Of a stretch of DNA of 37,774 bases, positions 8,136 through 16,699 are shown one piece after another (position 1 is the stretch's first letter; each line of letters opens with the position of its first letter). Source of the DNA: Bacteroidota bacterium (GTDB lineage Bacteria > Bacteroidota > Bacteroidia > Bacteroidales > VadinHA17); contig DRPN01000080.1 of NCBI GenBank assembly GCA_011374625.1, forward strand, positions 1 to 37,774, read 5' to 3'. Both the position numbers and the translations under genes were made by a program. The notes under the pieces were generated by a model. That model was given only the letters and a program-made list of their open reading frames with translations. It searched no databases and was not told where the DNA came from.

Positions 8136-8828
8136 ATGGCTAAGATCAACTTATCCAAATATGCATATGAACGATTATTGGAACGTGAAAGACACGTTGT
8201 TAACCCCGGTCCGGTAATTACTATCTCCCGTGAATATGGATGTCCTTCCAAACCCATTGCTGCTCTTTTAACAGACTTGATCAATGAAAAATATGCCGGG
8301 AAAAACAAATGGCACTGGATCAGCAAAGAAATTCTGGAAGAAACTGCTCGTAAACTGGGGCTTACACCCCGCGAGATAAAACACATTTTTGAATACAAGG
8401 AACGCAATCTTCTGGAAGATCTGCTCATCGGCCAGGAAAAAAAGAACTATTACCGTAGCGACTGGTCCATCCGCAAAACACTGGGTGAGGTAATCCATGC
8501 TACCGCCATGGAAGGACATTGCATCATTGTGGGGCGTGCGGGAGTAGCTTTAACACGCGATATAGAGGCCTCTCTGCATGTCAAACTGATAGCTCCGGAA
8601 CAATGGCGCACCGTCCAGGTCACCAGGATACATGACATCCCTTATGAGAAAGCTAGTAAGCTCATCCGGGAAATGGACAATAAAAGAAAAAAATTCATAG
8701 AGTATTATCTTAAAAAAGAAGCCAGCAACAGCATCTTCGATGTAATATTCAATTGCAGTACTCTTTCCAAAGAAGAAGTGGCTCAGACTATCCTGAAAAT
8801 GGCCCGGCAAAAAAAATTATCTAAATAA
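8136..8828 (+). CDS. Cytidylate kinase-like family protein
   Basis: This 230-aa protein has the pattern of the cytidylate-kinase-like family (Cytidylate_kin2). There is an N-terminal strand and loop, PVITISREYGCPSKPIAALL (about 26-45), then FEYKERNLLEDLLIG, then HCIIVGRAGVALTRDIEASLHVKLIAP, and a C-terminal helical region. In this family the P-loop is usually a glycine-rich variant after SRE. Here it reads REYGCPSKP, which departs further from a classical GxxGxGK[ST]. The substrate is not established; 'cytidylate' reflects fold similarity only. It appears monocistronic or weakly coupled to the ligase 154 bases downstream. Confidence 0.8.
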   Translation: MAKINLSKYAYERLLERERHVVNPGPVITISREYGCPSKPIAALLTDLINEKYAGKNKWHWISKEILEETARKLGLTPREIKHIFEYKERNLLEDLLIGQEKKNYYRSDWSIRKTLGEVIHATAMEGHCIIVGRAGVALTRDIEASLHVKLIAPEQWRTVQVTRIHDIPYEKASKLIREMDNKRKKFIEYYLKKEASNSIFDVIFNCSTLSKEEVAQTILKMARQKKLSK

Positions 8829-8864
8829 TCTTCCGGTCTTTTTCTTTGCGTTTTGGACCGATCA

Positions 8865-8910
8865 CGGAACAATGTCCATAAAGTAAACGGAACAATACCC
8901 GTAAATTAAG
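8865..8910 (+). repeat. Tandem pair of 23-bp repeats upstream of the acyl-CoA ligase gene
   Basis: CGGAACAATGTCCATAAAGT.. (8865-8887) is followed directly by CGGAACAATACCCGTAAATT.. (8888-8910), 18 of 23 positions identical. The pair ends about where the -33 box would be for the candidate -7 TATCTTAG at 8932-8939. Side-by-side direct repeats near two helical turns apart suggest a binding site for a regulator, possibly an activator. That role is inference. Confidence 0.55.
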
Positions 8911-8931
8911 TAGATAGTATTCCATTTTTTA

Positions 8932-8939
8932 TATCTTAG
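8932..8939 (+). promoter_or_regulatory. Candidate -7 element (TATCTTAG) for the acyl-CoA ligase gene
   Basis: This is one mismatch from TAnnTTTG, 43 bases before the ATG at 8983. No good -33 box is visible, which would fit activator-dependent use of the adjoining direct repeats. Confidence 0.3.
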
Positions 8940-8982
8940 CCTCGTCAAACCTTTCCTTTGTAAGGGCATAAACCGATGTAAC

Positions 8983-10890
8983 ATGAGAACCATTATCAAT
9001 TTCTTTGAGGAGAGCGTCAGCAAATTCAGCTCTAATGTATTTTTATGGGAAAAAACCAAAGACAAATACGAAGGAGCTACCTATGCCGAAATCCATCACG
9101 AAGTATATCGTATGGCTGCCGGCCTGTTAAAGGAAGGTATTAAAAAGGGCGATCGCATCTCCTTGTTGTCAGATGCCAGAAATCTCTGGATGATAAGTGA
9201 ACTTGGGGTTTTATATACTGGTGCCATTAACGTTCCCATTTCGATCAAATTAACAACTGATGAAATTCGCTTCCGTCTCGATCATTCGGAGTCGCGTATG
9301 GTCATTGTTTCCAGGCAACAACTGCCTAAGGTCAGAGAGGTGGCTTCTTCCATCCCCACCCTGGAAAAGATCATTGTCCTGGACCGTATCGATGATATGA
9401 AAGACAATGAAGAGTTTGTGGGAGATATTCTGGCAAAAGGAGATGAACTGCTGGAAAAAGAACCCGAACTGCTGGAAAAAGCAAAAGAGGCTGTCGGCGA
9501 AGAGGATTATGCCAATATCAGCTACACCTCCGGCACCACCGCCGATCCCAAAGGCATTATCCTGATGCATAAGAACTATGTGGCTAATGTCAACCAAGCC
9601 TATAGTCTGATGGACATCCCTACCCATTGGATAAGCCTGCTTATCCTTCCATGGGATCATTCCTTTGCCCACACGGCAGGCTTGTACAGTTTCATGGGAA
9701 AAGGAGCCAGTATTGCCTCGGTAGCTATAGGGAAGACACCATTAGAAACTCTCAAAAATATTCCTGTCAATATCAAGGAAATTAAACCACATTTACTTTT
9801 CAGTGTGCCGGCTCTGGCCAAGAATTTCCGAAAAAACATAGAAAAAGGAATCGCCCAAAAGGGAAAAACCGCAGAAAAACTATTCCAACATGCCCTGAAA
9901 GTTGCCTACCGTTACAACAAGGAAGGGTACAACAAAGGGAAAGGATTTGCGAAACTCCAAAAGCCTTTGTTAAACCTGTATGATAAGATCCTGTTTTCCA
10001 AGGTCAGGGAAAATTTTGGCGGAAACCTGGAATTTTTTATCGGAGGCGGCGCTTTGCTGGATATTGAGCTGCAGCGTTTCTTCTACGCCTTGGGTATCCC
10101 GATGTACCAAGGGTACGGGTTGTCCGAAGCGGCACCTATTATCTCTGCCAATGCTCCACGTAAACATAAACTCGGCTCTTCCGGCACCATCGTCAATGAC
10201 CTTGAACTGAAGATCTTGGACGATGATGGAAATGAAATGCCCATAGGACAAAAAGGAGAAATCGTGGTGAAAGGAGACAACGTTATGGCCGGCTATTGGA
10301 AAAATGAAGAAGCTACCAAAGAAACCCTCAAAGACGGTTGGCTCCACACAGGAGATATGGGATACATAGATGAAGACGGCTTTCTGTATGTATTGGGTCG
10401 TTTCAAGAGCCTGCTGATTGCTGATGATGGTGAAAAATTCAGTCCGGAAGGTATTGAAGAAGCCTTCACTGAGCAGTCGCCTCTGATCGAACAAACCATG
10501 CTTTACAATAACCAGAATCCTTACACCGTAGCGTTACTCTACCCAAATGTTGAAGCATTGAAAAAACACCTGAAAGAAACGGGACTGGACCCGGCCGATG
10601 AGGAAGGGCAAACAGCAATCCTGAGAATAATCGGAAATGAACTGAAGGAATACCGTACCGGTGGGAAATATGCCGATATGTTCCCGCAACGCTGGATGCC
10701 CGCAGCTATCGGAATACTTGAAGAAGGATTCACGGAAAAAAATAAACTGCTTAACTCCACCATGAAAATGGTACGCGGTAAAATCACGGAACGATACCGG
10801 GAATTGCTGGATTATCTGTATACTCCTGAAGCCAAGGATATTACCAATCCCCGGAACAAGGTAGTCATAAAGAAACTACTGGAAGGATAA
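8983..10890 (+). CDS. Long-chain fatty acid-CoA ligase (AMP-forming)
   Basis: This 635-aa ANL-superfamily adenylating enzyme activates a carboxylic acid, probably a fatty acid, to acyl-AMP and then acyl-CoA. Visible motifs are the phosphate-binding loop YTSGTTADPKGII (about 181-193), YQGYGLSEAAPIIS, the A8-type segment GWLHTGDMGYIDEDGFLYVLGR, and a C-terminal lysine region (EKNKLLNSTMKMVRGKI). The roughly 600-residue length and overall layout match bacterial long-chain acyl-CoA synthetases rather than acetyl-CoA synthetase. Chain length preference cannot be read from the sequence. It lies alone on the plus strand and converges with the efflux operon. Confidence 0.88.
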   Translation: MRTIINFFEESVSKFSSNVFLWEKTKDKYEGATYAEIHHEVYRMAAGLLKEGIKKGDRISLLSDARNLWMISELGVLYTGAINVPISIKLTTDEIRFRLDHSESRMVIVSRQQLPKVREVASSIPTLEKIIVLDRIDDMKDNEEFVGDILAKGDELLEKEPELLEKAKEAVGEEDYANISYTSGTTADPKGIILMHKNYVANVNQAYSLMDIPTHWISLLILPWDHSFAHTAGLYSFMGKGASIASVAIGKTPLETLKNIPVNIKEIKPHLLFSVPALAKNFRKNIEKGIAQKGKTAEKLFQHALKVAYRYNKEGYNKGKGFAKLQKPLLNLYDKILFSKVRENFGGNLEFFIGGGALLDIELQRFFYALGIPMYQGYGLSEAAPIISANAPRKHKLGSSGTIVNDLELKILDDDGNEMPIGQKGEIVVKGDNVMAGYWKNEEATKETLKDGWLHTGDMGYIDEDGFLYVLGRFKSLLIADDGEKFSPEGIEEAFTEQSPLIEQTMLYNNQNPYTVALLYPNVEALKKHLKETGLDPADEEGQTAILRIIGNELKEYRTGGKYADMFPQRWMPAAIGILEEGFTEKNKLLNSTMKMVRGKITERYRELLDYLYTPEAKDITNPRNKVVIKKLLEG

Positions 10891-10905
10891 TTAAAGCCTG
10901 CCGCC

Positions 10906-10932
10906 TGTCCGAATAAAAGTTCTGGCCGGACA
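10906..10932. terminator. Possible bidirectional hairpin between convergent genes
   Basis: TGTCCG (10906-10911) and CGGACA (10927-10932) are perfect 6-bp inverted arms with a 15-base loop. They sit in the short gap between the converging ligase and LolA-like genes. There is no T-run on either side, so the terminator call is weak. Confidence 0.25.
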
Positions 10933-10955
10933 AGCAAAACTGTATAACTACCGTA

Positions 10956-11756
10956 TTATTTTCCTGTCAATGATTCTTTCGTAAACAGGTTGTCATCAAC
11001 AGGAACATTGAATTCGACCTTCGTAAACCTGATCTCCCCCTGACCTCCGGCAGGGCCTCTGTCAGAACCCCGTGCAGCCTGACGGGTCCCCCTTTTTCCT
11101 GCGCGGGCACCCTGCCCCGGTGTGCCTGACACACCCTCCATCCGGGTTTTGCGCACAAAAGGAATCATAACACCTTCCACATTTTTGTATTCGTCATAGC
11201 TTACCAGACGATTTAGGTCACGGCCGTTATAGTTCATGCGGGTGGACGATTTCAACAATAAATAATCATTTACATCAATAAAAAATCGGGTCACTACTCC
11301 TCTGCCGCGCGTATATTTTATTTCATACACCGGTTTGCCATCCATATCGTCTTTTCCTTCAAGCGTAAGGTTATCACGGATCTCTTTCCAGGACTCAAGT
11401 GGTCCACCCAGTTTTGACCGTTCCTTTATCATCTGAACAAGACGTGCCGGCATTTCCCGCACTTCACCCGAACGGGGTGAGATAAACCATCCTTGTGTTC
11501 CGTCAAAAACCTGTATCATTTTACGTCCCTGCATATCCGATTCATAACGGATTTTATCTCCTTTCGTCAGGATCGTAAAAGGCACTTCCATGGTGCCGCG
11601 CATAGTTACCCCCTTAATTCGGGTTGTTTTTACCGAAGACAAATGATCATATCCGGATGCTTTGGCATGGTTTGCCAGGACATCATCCAGCGACTGGCCC
11701 GAAAGGAAACCGAAGGAAGCCAGAATCATCAAAAAGAAAAAGCTTAATTGTTTCAT
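10956..11756 (-). CDS. LolA-like outer-membrane lipoprotein-sorting protein with a Gly/Arg-rich insert
   Basis: This 266-aa protein has a signal peptide (MKQLSFFFLMILASFGFLSG) and a beta-rich body of the LolA/LolB-like fold. Typical phrases are MRGTMEVPFTILTKGDKIRY, DGTQGWFISP, KPVYEIKYT and FFIDVNDYLLLKSS. It is periplasmic by prediction. Between the last two strands (about 209-240) there is a low-complexity segment rich in Gly, Arg, Ala and Gln (TPGQGARAGKRGTRQAARG) that a plain LolA fold does not need. It is the last gene of the efflux operon, 29 bases after the permease. The role is inferred: binding a lipid-like or acylated ligand in support of the pump. A sole cellular LolA cannot be assumed. 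Confidence 0.8.
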   Translation of the reverse strand: MKQLSFFFLMILASFGFLSGQSLDDVLANHAKASGYDHLSSVKTTRIKGVTMRGTMEVPFTILTKGDKIRYESDMQGRKMIQVFDGTQGWFISPRSGEVREMPARLVQMIKERSKLGGPLESWKEIRDNLTLEGKDDMDGKPVYEIKYTRGRGVVTRFFIDVNDYLLLKSSTRMNYNGRDLNRLVSYDEYKNVEGVMIPFVRKTRMEGVSGTPGQGARAGKRGTRQAARGSDRGPAGGQGEIRFTKVEFNVPVDDNLFTKESLTGK

Positions 11757-11785
11757 AGCATTAAAATTAAAATTAAAAAAATCTC

Positions 11786-13012
11786 TTATTCATAACGCAG
11801 TGCTTCCATAGGGATCAGGTTGGCGGCCTTACGTGCCGGATACCACCCGAAGAAAACACCAACCAATGCGGAGAAGATAAAAGCCAGAAATATAGAATAC
11901 GAAGTCACGCTAACCGGCCATCCCAGTATGGATACAAACAGACGGGACGAGCCCACCCCCAGGATCACTCCCAGCAACCCTCCCAGGAAGCTGAGTAAAA
12001 TGGCTTCCAGCAGGAACTGTCTCAGAATATCTTTACTGCGGGCACCCACGGCCATACGCAGGCCGATTTCACGAGTACGTTCCGTTACGGATACCAGCAT
12101 AATATTCATGATGCCGATGCCGCCCACGAGAAGGGATATGGCAGCGATACTGGCCAGGAGTCCCACCATGGTATCCGAAGTAGAGGTCAGCATATCCAGG
12201 ATCTCCTGCTGGTTACGAATACGAAAAGGCACGTCCTCATCATTGCGGGCAATATGCTTGCGTTGCCGCAGCAGATTGTCTATCTCCTGCTGAGCCTGGT
12301 CCATCAGTTCCTCCGAAGCAGCAGAGACGTAGATCATCTGAATACGTGTGGTCTGTCCACGCAGACGGCGCTGTACGGTCTGGAAAGGAGCATAGATCAC
12401 ATCATCTTCATCGGTACCCATGCCCGACTGACCTTTGGCCTGCATCACCCCGATCACACGAAAAGGGATATTTCTGATACGCACCCGTTCTCCTACCGGG
12501 TCGGCCCCCTCGCCAAAAAGATTCTCCACAACGGTTTTCCCCAATACACACACCTTGATGCCCCGGGCAGCATCTTTATCCGTAAATAATGTTCCGGATT
12601 CAATCTTCAGATCACGTATCTCAAAATATTCCGGATAAATACCTGTGATCTGTGTATTCCAGTTGTTGGCACCGGCAATCACCTGGGCACTGGTACGGGC
12701 CACCGGACTCACATATTTTACCGAAGGACATTCATCCCGTATTGCCCAGGCATCATCAATCACAAGGCGTTGGCCTGTGCCTGCCCCTGACGACACCCCT
12801 CCACGAAAACTGGAGCCCGGAAAGACCATCAGTACGTTACTCCCCAGTCCGGCAATCTGTTGTTCGATACTTTTGCGTGATCCCTGACCGATAGCCAGCA
12901 TGGCAATCACAGAGGCCACGCCAATAATTATGCCCAGCATCGTCAGAAATGAACGCACCTTGTTTTTATTCAGGGAGCGGTAAGCAATGATAAATAAATT
13001 GATATAACTCAT
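11786..13012 (-). CDS. MacB/FtsX-family ABC transporter permease
   Basis: This 408-aa protein has the MacB-type layout: an N-terminal transmembrane helix ([20 protein letters not shown]), a large periplasmic domain about 45-280, and three C-terminal helices starting with [27 protein letters not shown], a FtsX-domain signature. The segment [17 protein letters not shown] closes the protein as in many MacB homologues. Unlike E. coli MacB, the ATPase is a separate protein. The start codon overlaps the ATPase stop as ATGA (13009-13012), so the two are translationally coupled. The substrate is unknown. Confidence 0.93.
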   Translation of the reverse strand: MSYINLFIIAYRSLNKNKVRSFLTMLGIIIGVASVIAMLAIGQGSRKSIEQQIAGLGSNVLMVFPGSSFRGGVSSGAGTGQRLVIDDAWAIRDECPSVKYVSPVARTSAQVIAGANNWNTQITGIYPEYFEIRDLKIESGTLFTDKDAARGIKVCVLGKTVVENLFGEGADPVGERVRIRNIPFRVIGVMQAKGQSGMGTDEDDVIYAPFQTVQRRLRGQTTRIQMIYVSAASEELMDQAQQEIDNLLRQRKHIARNDEDVPFRIRNQQEILDMLTSTSDTMVGLLASIAAISLLVGGIGIMNIMLVSVTERTREIGLRMAVGARSKDILRQFLLEAILLSFLGGLLGVILGVGSSRLFVSILGWPVSVTSYSIFLAFIFSALVGVFFGWYPARKAANLIPMEALRYE

Positions 13013-13794
13013 GATTGTTCGTTTTCCTGGTAATCTTCATCTTCGTTATCTTCATCTTCCTCTTTTGGCAGCTTCTGCAATTCTTCCCATGCATTTTTCC
13101 GGTTTTGTACCATCACTTCCCGGTGTATTTTCCCATCCCGGAACATCACTTTTCGAACAGCGAACTGAGAGATATCCGGCTCGTGCGTCACCAAACAAAT
13201 AGTGATTCCTTCCTCATTCAGTTTCTGAAAAATGTCCATGATCTCAAAGCTGGCACGGGTATCAAGGTTTCCGGTAGGTTCATCCGCCAACATAATGACC
13301 GGGTTATTGACCAGAGCACGGGCAATGGCCACCCTTTGCTGTTGTCCTCCGGAGAGTTGACTGGGATAATGCATCATCCTGTCGGCCAGCCCCACCATCT
13401 CCATTACATGTCTGGACCGTTCAAGGCGTTCTTTTTTCTTGATCTCCCTGTTATAAAACAAAGGCAACTCAACATTTTCCAGGGCTGTGGTACGTGCCAG
13501 CAGATTATAGGTCTGGAACACAAATCCGATCTTGCGGTTTCGCAGATGGGCCAGAGCATCGCGGCTGAGCGTATTCACATCCACTCCATCCAGGAAATAC
13601 TTCCCCGAGGTGGGCAGGTCCAGACATCCCAGGATGTTCATGAATGTGGATTTTCCCGACCCGCTGGGCCCCATAATGGACACAAACTCTCCTGCATACA
13701 CATCCAGATCCACTCCACGGAGGGCATGTACCTTAACCTCTCCCATGTCATACACTTTCACCAGCGACCGCACTTTAATAATATTTTTATCCAT
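13009..13794 (-). CDS. ABC transporter ATPase (MacB/LolD type) with an acidic tail
   Basis: This 261-aa ATPase has Walker [10 protein letters not shown] (about 42-50), a Q-loop in [13 protein letters not shown], signature LSGGQQQR (about 147-154), Walker [14 protein letters not shown] and H-loop LVTHEPD. This is the MacB/LolD subfamily that partners FtsX-type permeases. After about residue 225 it ends in a very acidic tail ([17 protein letters not shown]) that is not part of the catalytic core. It lies 11 bases after the adaptor gene and overlaps the permease start by four bases. Confidence 0.95.
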   Translation of the reverse strand: MDKNIIKVRSLVKVYDMGEVKVHALRGVDLDVYAGEFVSIMGPSGSGKSTFMNILGCLDLPTSGKYFLDGVDVNTLSRDALAHLRNRKIGFVFQTYNLLARTTALENVELPLFYNREIKKKERLERSRHVMEMVGLADRMMHYPSQLSGGQQQRVAIARALVNNPVIMLADEPTGNLDTRASFEIMDIFQKLNEEGITICLVTHEPDISQFAVRKVMFRDGKIHREVMVQNRKNAWEELQKLPKEEDEDNEDEDYQENEQS

Positions 13795-13805
13795 AATATC
13801 CCTGT

Positions 13806-15167
13806 TTATCTTCTCCCTCTTCCGAACTTCGGCAGGAATGGACTGCGCTGCATCTCTGAGGAGGATTGTTTCTTATCCGATGACATACTATATCCGGTAA
13901 CCACTTCCATGCCTTCTTTCACTTCCCTGCCGGAAATCTCGGTATATCTGCCGTCAGACAGGCCGGTACGGACACGCACGGGGCGGAGGGTATTATTTTC
14001 AAGAACCCATATATTCCCAATGGGTACTTTCCGGGAAGCCTGCTTGCCGCCTGCAGTAGCACCCCCACCGTTCATAAAAGCTCCGGATTGTCCGCCTTTC
14101 TTTCGCATCTCCTGAAATTGTTTTATGCGCTGGTCTATCTGTGCATCGCTCATGCCCATCGATTTCATCCTCTGACGGATACGCTGCATTCTCTCATCCT
14201 GTTTCTTTTTAACCGAGTCCGGAAGATTCTCATTATAATGTTCCAGATAACTTTCCGGTGGATGGAAGGTCAGAGCTTTTACCGGCACACGCAGGACACT
14301 GTCCGCCTTGTTCACATAGATGGACAGGCTGGCTGTCATGCCGGGCATCAATTTCATTTCCGGGTTGGGCACATCAATAATCACGATATAGTTCACCACA
14401 TTGGAGATAACCACCGGCTGCAACCGTATCTGTCTGACCTTACCGTTAAAATTATCATCAGGATAGGCATCCACGGTAAATGACACCTCCTGCCCCACCT
14501 TCACCTGTCCTATATCTGCTTCGTCCACATTCGCTTCCACCTGCATCTTTGTCAGGTCGTTCACGATCTGAAACAAAGTGGGCGAATTAAAACTGGCTGC
14601 CACGGTCTGCCCCACTTCAACATTCCTGGAAATAACAATCCCATCGATCGGAGAAGTGATGGTGGCATACCCCAGGTTGGTCTTCAGCCTGTTGAGCTGT
14701 GCTTCGGCAGAATAAAGGTTTGCCTGGGCCATTTCGTATGCATCCAAGGCTTTCTCATAATCTATCCGGGCCATAACCTTTTGTTTATAAAGTTCACTGG
14801 TACGTTTGTAATTCCTTTCAGCCTGCCTCAATTGTATTCTCATACGCTGTACCGAGGCTTTGGCATCAAACACCTGGGCAGCCAGCGTGGTGGTATCCAG
14901 ACGGGCTATCACATCCCCTTTCCTGACTTTTGAGTTAAAATCCACGAAAATCTCATTGATTTTTCCCGACACCTGGGTTCCAACTTCTACCTCTGTCACC
15001 GCCTGCAGCGTCCCGGTAGCCGTCACCTCATTCCGGATATTCCCCCGGTCAATCTTTACCGTCTCCCAGGAAACGGAAGATGACCTGTCGGACTTACGGA
15101 ACCATAGAAAATATGCAACGGCACCCAGTGTGATCACCACCAGGCCAATAATTATTCCTTTTTTCAT
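13806..15167 (-). CDS. Periplasmic adaptor (MacA-like membrane fusion protein) with a helical/Gly-rich insert
   Basis: This 453-aa protein has one N-terminal membrane anchor ([21 protein letters not shown]), a lipoyl half ([20 protein letters not shown]), a coiled-coil hairpin about 95-165, the second lipoyl half ([20 protein letters not shown]) and beta-barrel domains. This is the MacA/HlyD pattern linking an inner-membrane pump to a TolC channel. Within the membrane-proximal region about 306-380 it carries a long charged helical segment and then a Gly-rich stretch ([20 protein letters not shown]). This insert is not needed by the adaptor fold. Upstream is the TolC gene (26-base gap) and downstream the ATPase. 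Confidence 0.93.
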   Translation of the reverse strand: MKKGIIIGLVVITLGAVAYFLWFRKSDRSSSVSWETVKIDRGNIRNEVTATGTLQAVTEVEVGTQVSGKINEIFVDFNSKVRKGDVIARLDTTTLAAQVFDAKASVQRMRIQLRQAERNYKRTSELYKQKVMARIDYEKALDAYEMAQANLYSAEAQLNRLKTNLGYATITSPIDGIVISRNVEVGQTVAASFNSPTLFQIVNDLTKMQVEANVDEADIGQVKVGQEVSFTVDAYPDDNFNGKVRQIRLQPVVISNVVNYIVIIDVPNPEMKLMPGMTASLSIYVNKADSVLRVPVKALTFHPPESYLEHYNENLPDSVKKKQDERMQRIRQRMKSMGMSDAQIDQRIKQFQEMRKKGGQSGAFMNGGGATAGGKQASRKVPIGNIWVLENNTLRPVRVRTGLSDGRYTEISGREVKEGMEVVTGYSMSSDKKQSSSEMQRSPFLPKFGRGRR

Positions 15168-15193
15168 TTTTTAAAAATTTTACTTGAAAAATA

Positions 15194-16636
15194 TTAAAAA
15201 CGGATGGGTTTCCCCAAATAAAAATCAAGAATCTTCTTCTTGAAAATAAAATCATACTTATTTCTTATCAGAGTCACCTGTGCATTGGCATAATTGTTTT
15301 TTTCTATCAGATAATCCGTAGCGTTCAGGAGCCCAAGATTATATTTTTTTTCCACATCCAGATATGATTTCCGGGCCGACAGTAATTGTTCGTAAGCAGC
15401 GGCAAAACTTTTGGAAGCAACTATCAGGTCACTAAAAGCCTGCTCCACTTCTTTTCTCAGTTGTACTTTTACGTTTAATTCATTCAGGCGGGCCGTCTCA
15501 ATATTAATCATGGACCGTTTTATATTTGTTTTTACCTGTTTACTATTAAATAGGGGAATACTAAGAGATAACCGTACGGATTGTCCGAAGTTGTCCCATA
15601 CCTGATTCTGGAAAGGATACGGTCTGGATTCCACCAGGGCCTGCTGTTTGTCAGCCAGCACTTTTTCAGTCGGGTCCGAAGCCAGATATCCGATTTCCTG
15701 GGTTACGGTCGTATAACTACGGTCGTAAAGGGAGCGGGCGTTGGAATATCCCGAGCTGAGATTAGCTGATAAAGATAAACGCGGATACATGGCTCCACGG
15801 GATATTTCAAGATTTTTTTCTGCACTCATCACTTTCAGGGCAGCGCTTTGCACTTGTGGCTGCGTGTTCAATGCTTCCTGATAAATCTCGTCTGTTTTGA
15901 GTGTAAGAATCCGGGTGTCAAGGGAATCGGGCAATTGAGGCCTCACCACATCAAAACCGGCATTCACCGGGATCTCCATCAACTGCATCAGGTTCACCTT
16001 GGACATCCATAACTGGTTTTCAGCATTGACCTGCGCATAATGATCGATAGCCATTTGTGATTTCATCTGTAACAGATTGCTCTCCGGCAGCTCTCCCATC
16101 TCTACCAATTTTTCGGTTCTTTCCACCTGAGCTTTTGTCGAAGAAACTTTGTTGCGCGCATTCTCCAGTTGTTCATAGGCAAACAATACCTGTACATATC
16201 CCAACACGACATTCAACGTAACATTCTTTTTCAGGGTCTCCAGGTCCTTTTCACCGGCTTTCAGATCAATTTCATTTTGCTTGATCTTATTTTTTATCTG
16301 AAACCCGTTGAAAAGGGTCAGACTGGAATTCATGGAAAAACTATTGCTGGCAAAGTTATTGTTATTATACTGGTTGGTATAAGGGTCAATAGATCTCCCG
16401 AAGCTATATGACTGTGAGGCTGAAGCATTCAGGGTAGGGAGACGCTGAGCCCTGGACTGTTCATAATTTATCTGTGTCAGCCGGTTATTCAGCCGCTGCT
16501 GGTTCATCTGGATATTATTCTGTAAAGCAGTATCAATACATGCCTGAAGCGGCCACAGCCGCGTCTGCTGCGCTTGCGTCGTCCCTGTCAGAACAATCAA
16601 GACCATAAGCAAATAGAATCTGGAAATCTTCATCAT
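15194..16636 (-). CDS. TolC-family outer membrane efflux protein
   Basis: This 480-aa protein has a signal peptide ending TTQAQQ and the duplicated long-helix plus beta-strand structure of the outer-membrane factor family. Typical phrases are WPLQACIDTALQNNIQMNQQ, ASQSYSFGRSIDPYTNQYNN, SLTLFNGFQIKNKI and SLSIPLFNSKQVKTNIKRS. As a trimer it would form the outer-membrane exit duct for the MacA/MacB-like pump encoded downstream. It follows the lipoprotein gene by 63 bases. Length is normal for Bacteroidota members. Confidence 0.94.
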   Translation of the reverse strand: MMKISRFYLLMVLIVLTGTTQAQQTRLWPLQACIDTALQNNIQMNQQRLNNRLTQINYEQSRAQRLPTLNASASQSYSFGRSIDPYTNQYNNNNFASNSFSMNSSLTLFNGFQIKNKIKQNEIDLKAGEKDLETLKKNVTLNVVLGYVQVLFAYEQLENARNKVSSTKAQVERTEKLVEMGELPESNLLQMKSQMAIDHYAQVNAENQLWMSKVNLMQLMEIPVNAGFDVVRPQLPDSLDTRILTLKTDEIYQEALNTQPQVQSAALKVMSAEKNLEISRGAMYPRLSLSANLSSGYSNARSLYDRSYTTVTQEIGYLASDPTEKVLADKQQALVESRPYPFQNQVWDNFGQSVRLSLSIPLFNSKQVKTNIKRSMINIETARLNELNVKVQLRKEVEQAFSDLIVASKSFAAAYEQLLSARKSYLDVEKKYNLGLLNATDYLIEKNNYANAQVTLIRNKYDFIFKKKILDFYLGKPIRF

Positions 16637-16699
16637 GAAATATTTTTTTTTAATTAACGCAATTTAGACAATCAAAAAAAGGCTTTTATTCTGTTTGGT

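Noticed and set aside
13015-14115. 366-codon plus-strand open frame opposite the ABC ATPase and adaptor genes
   Set aside because: It is a shadow of well-supported minus-strand genes; composition is His/Pro/Phe-rich without any domain.
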